A DNA stretch of 8,058 bases from an uncultured Oscillospiraceae bacterium (GTDB lineage Bacteria; Bacillota_A; Clostridia; Oscillospirales; Oscillospiraceae). Below are positions 6,889 to 8,058 of this stretch, in pieces. The notes below the pieces were generated by a model. That model ran no database searches and was not told where the DNA came from. It worked only from the letters and a program-made list of their open reading frames with translations. Both the position numbers and the translations under genes were made by a program. Each line of letters opens with the position of its first letter. The first letter of the stretch is position 1. The DNA lies in NCBI GenBank assembly GCA_934589325.1, contig CAKTNU010000078.1, positions 1-8,058 of the forward strand, written 5' to 3'.

Positions 6889-7386
6889 TCAGTATTCTCC
6901 GCTTTCAAGCTCTTCCTCGGAGAGCATACGCTCGGCCTTTGAGGTAAAAACTATTCCGTCAAGATGGTCGATCTCATGGCAGAAGCAGCGTGCGGTCAGC
7001 CCGTCGCCCTCGACCTCGAACCATTTGCCATATCTGTCCTGTGCACGGACCTTGACATGCATCGGGCGCTTAACAAGTCCGTACTCACCGGGAACGCTGA
7101 GGCAGCCTTCGGCTCCCTCCTGCTCGCCGCTGGTCTCGATTATCTCAGGATTTATAAGCTCGATTATATATTCGTCCTCGCCCTCAGGTACGTTCGTCTC
7201 CAACACTATTACCGCACGGCGGAGCACACCTACCTGCGGCGCTGCAAGACCGACGCCGTTCGCGGTGCAGAGCGTCTCGGCCATATCATCAAGAAGCTGG
7301 TGCAGGCGCGGATTGAACTCCGTGACCTGACGCGATTTCTTATAAAGCCCAGGCTGTTCCTTGGTCAAAATATTTCTAAGTGCCAT
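6889..7386 (-). CDS. def: Peptide deformylase
   Basis: Def removes the N-formyl group from nascent proteins using a bound metal ion, usually iron. Counting from ATG at 7384-7386 (165 aa), all three family motifs are present: GVGLAAPQ (44-51), EGCLS (93-97, metal ligand Cys95) and HEIDH (137-141, ligands His137 and His141, catalytic Glu138). The start MALRNILT is typical of the family. An ATG at 7396-7398, overlapping the priA stop as ATGA, would add four residues but lacks a ribosome site. The chosen ATG has GAGGG 5 nt upstream. One oddity is residues 11-20, QPGLYKKSRQ, where most members read roughly DPxLRKKSRP, so the common Asp and Arg are replaced by Gln and Tyr. The tail is acidic and short. 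Confidence 0.96.
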   Translation of the reverse strand: MALRNILTKEQPGLYKKSRQVTEFNPRLHQLLDDMAETLCTANGVGLAAPQVGVLRRAVIVLETNVPEGEDEYIIELINPEIIETSGEQEGAEGCLSVPGEYGLVKRPMHVKVRAQDRYGKWFEVEGDGLTARCFCHEIDHLDGIVFTSKAERMLSEEELESGEY

Positions 7387-7391
7387 AATTA

Positions 7392-7396
7392 CCCTC
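7392..7396 (-). promoter_or_regulatory. Ribosome binding site deciding the def start
   Basis: The minus strand reads GAGGG, ending 5 nt before the ATG at 7384-7386. It overlaps the TGA stop of priA (7395-7397), so ribosomes finishing priA would expose or use the site, suggesting translational coupling. The upstream ATG (7396-7398) has no comparable motif. Confidence 0.65.
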
Positions 7397-8058
7397 ATTC
7401 TACCGGCGCATTATCCGCGAAAACGGATATGCCCTTGAATTTTTTATCTGTGCCGCACTCTCTCATTATCTCGGACAGCACTCTGCGTATCCACGGATTT
7501 GACGTGCAGCAAATATTTATCCTGTATCTGTATCTGTTATTTACCCTGACGACCGGCAGCGGAGCCGGACCGAGTATTTTTATATCCGGCTTCCCCTCAC
7601 AGATGTTTTTCAGCCATTTGCTGAGATATGCACAGGCGATCTCCACCTGCTCCTCGACCATACCGGTCACGGTAAGCGAAAAAATGTCCTTGAACGGCGG
7701 CGCATCCTGTATCCGGCGAAGCTCTATCTCAGAGTCAAAAAACGACTCATAGTCCTGTTCGGCAGCATATCTTATCGTCTCGTTCTCAGGTGTAAAAGAC
7801 TGTATAACGGCGCGGCCGGGCTTGTCTCCCCTGCCGCTGCGCCCGACGACCTGTGTGATAAGTGAAAATGTTCGCTCACCGGCACGGTAATCGCCGGCAT
7901 ACAGACTTTGGTCTGCGGATATTACCCCAACAAGGGTCACGTTTGGAAAATTCAACCCTTTGGTGACCATCTGGGTGCCGACCATTATAGGGATGTTCTC
8001 GTTTCGGAAGCGCTCAAAAAGCTTATCATGCGAGCCTGCCGGGGTGACCGTATCAGTA
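7395..8058 (-). CDS. priA: Primosomal protein N' PriA, C-terminal part (5' end outside the window)
   Basis: This is the last 220 residues of the PriA helicase, which reloads the replisome at stalled forks. The reading frame is open to the right edge, so the gene continues beyond it and the internal ATG at 7983-7985 is not the start. Visible residues begin TDTVTPAGSHDKL, the stretch just before helicase motif V. Then come GTQMVTKG (27-34), GDYRAGERTF (55-64), and motif VI QVVGRSGR (69-76). The C-terminal domain carries GPAPLP (163-168) followed by NNRYRYR (173-179), both hallmarks of PriA. The zinc-binding cysteines and the Walker motifs would lie upstream, outside the window. The stop TGA (7395-7397) lies just before the def start, and placement of priA ahead of def and fmt is common in Bacillota. 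Confidence 0.95.
   Translation of the reverse strand, partial: TDTVTPAGSHDKLFERFRNENIPIMVGTQMVTKGLNFPNVTLVGVISADQSLYAGDYRAGERTFSLITQVVGRSGRGDKPGRAVIQSFTPENETIRYAAEQDYESFFDSEIELRRIQDAPPFKDIFSLTVTGMVEEQVEIACAYLSKWLKNICEGKPDIKILGPAPLPVVRVNNRYRYRINICCTSNPWIRRVLSEIMRECGTDKKFKGISVFADNAPVE

Noticed and set aside
6964..7752. A 262-codon plus-strand ORF antisense to def and priA
   Set aside because: It covers conserved active-site motifs of def and the priA C-terminus; no recognisable protein or ribosome site supports it.

Overview
The window is a tightly packed housekeeping gene cluster with every gene on the minus strand, so it reads from the right edge to the left: priA (3' part only), def, fmt, rsmB, rlmN, prpC, prkC, rsgA, then a terminator and a small membrane-protein ORF. 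This order matches the priA-def-fmt-rsmB-rlmN-prpC-prkC-cpgA cluster of Bacillus subtilis and many other Bacillota. The PASTA-domain Ser/Thr kinase paired with a PP2C phosphatase also points to Bacillota. Protein wording, moderate GC content by eye and the small Trp-rich membrane protein suggest an anaerobic Clostridia lineage, perhaps Oscillospirales. That placement is inference and was not tested by any search.

Right part (about 4616-8058): replication restart (PriA C-terminal part) is followed by N-terminal formyl-Met handling. Def removes the formyl group from nascent proteins and Fmt adds it to initiator Met-tRNA. RsmB then modifies 16S rRNA. Middle (about 2824-4615): RlmN methylates 23S rRNA and tRNA A37/A2503-type sites, followed by the phosphatase PrpC. 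Left part (237-2802): the membrane kinase PrkC with three extracellular PASTA repeats, then RsgA, a circularly permuted GTPase of 30S subunit maturation. Gaps between the genes are at most about 20 nt and several are 10 nt or less, so the genes are very probably co-transcribed and partly translationally coupled. The cluster joins ribosome maturation and translation initiation with a cell-wall-sensing kinase/phosphatase pair. In B. subtilis the RsgA homologue CpgA is a known PrkC substrate.

Below rsgA (positions 154-205) a long 15-bp hairpin followed directly by six T residues on the minus strand looks like the operon's intrinsic terminator. A perfect TATAAT overlaps its hairpin. A 50-codon ORF for a two-helix membrane protein begins with TTG in the terminator's T-tract and ends at position 3. 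In B. subtilis rpe and thiN follow at this place; they do not follow immediately here.

The content is mostly conventional. The points most worth a second look are the PrkC activation loop, which has no Ser/Thr at the usual autophosphorylation sites and is rich in Glu, and the overlap of terminator, promoter-like box and start codon at the left edge. I saw no mobile element, CRISPR, phage or defence gene, tRNA or rRNA. All cluster boundaries except the left terminator lie outside the window.
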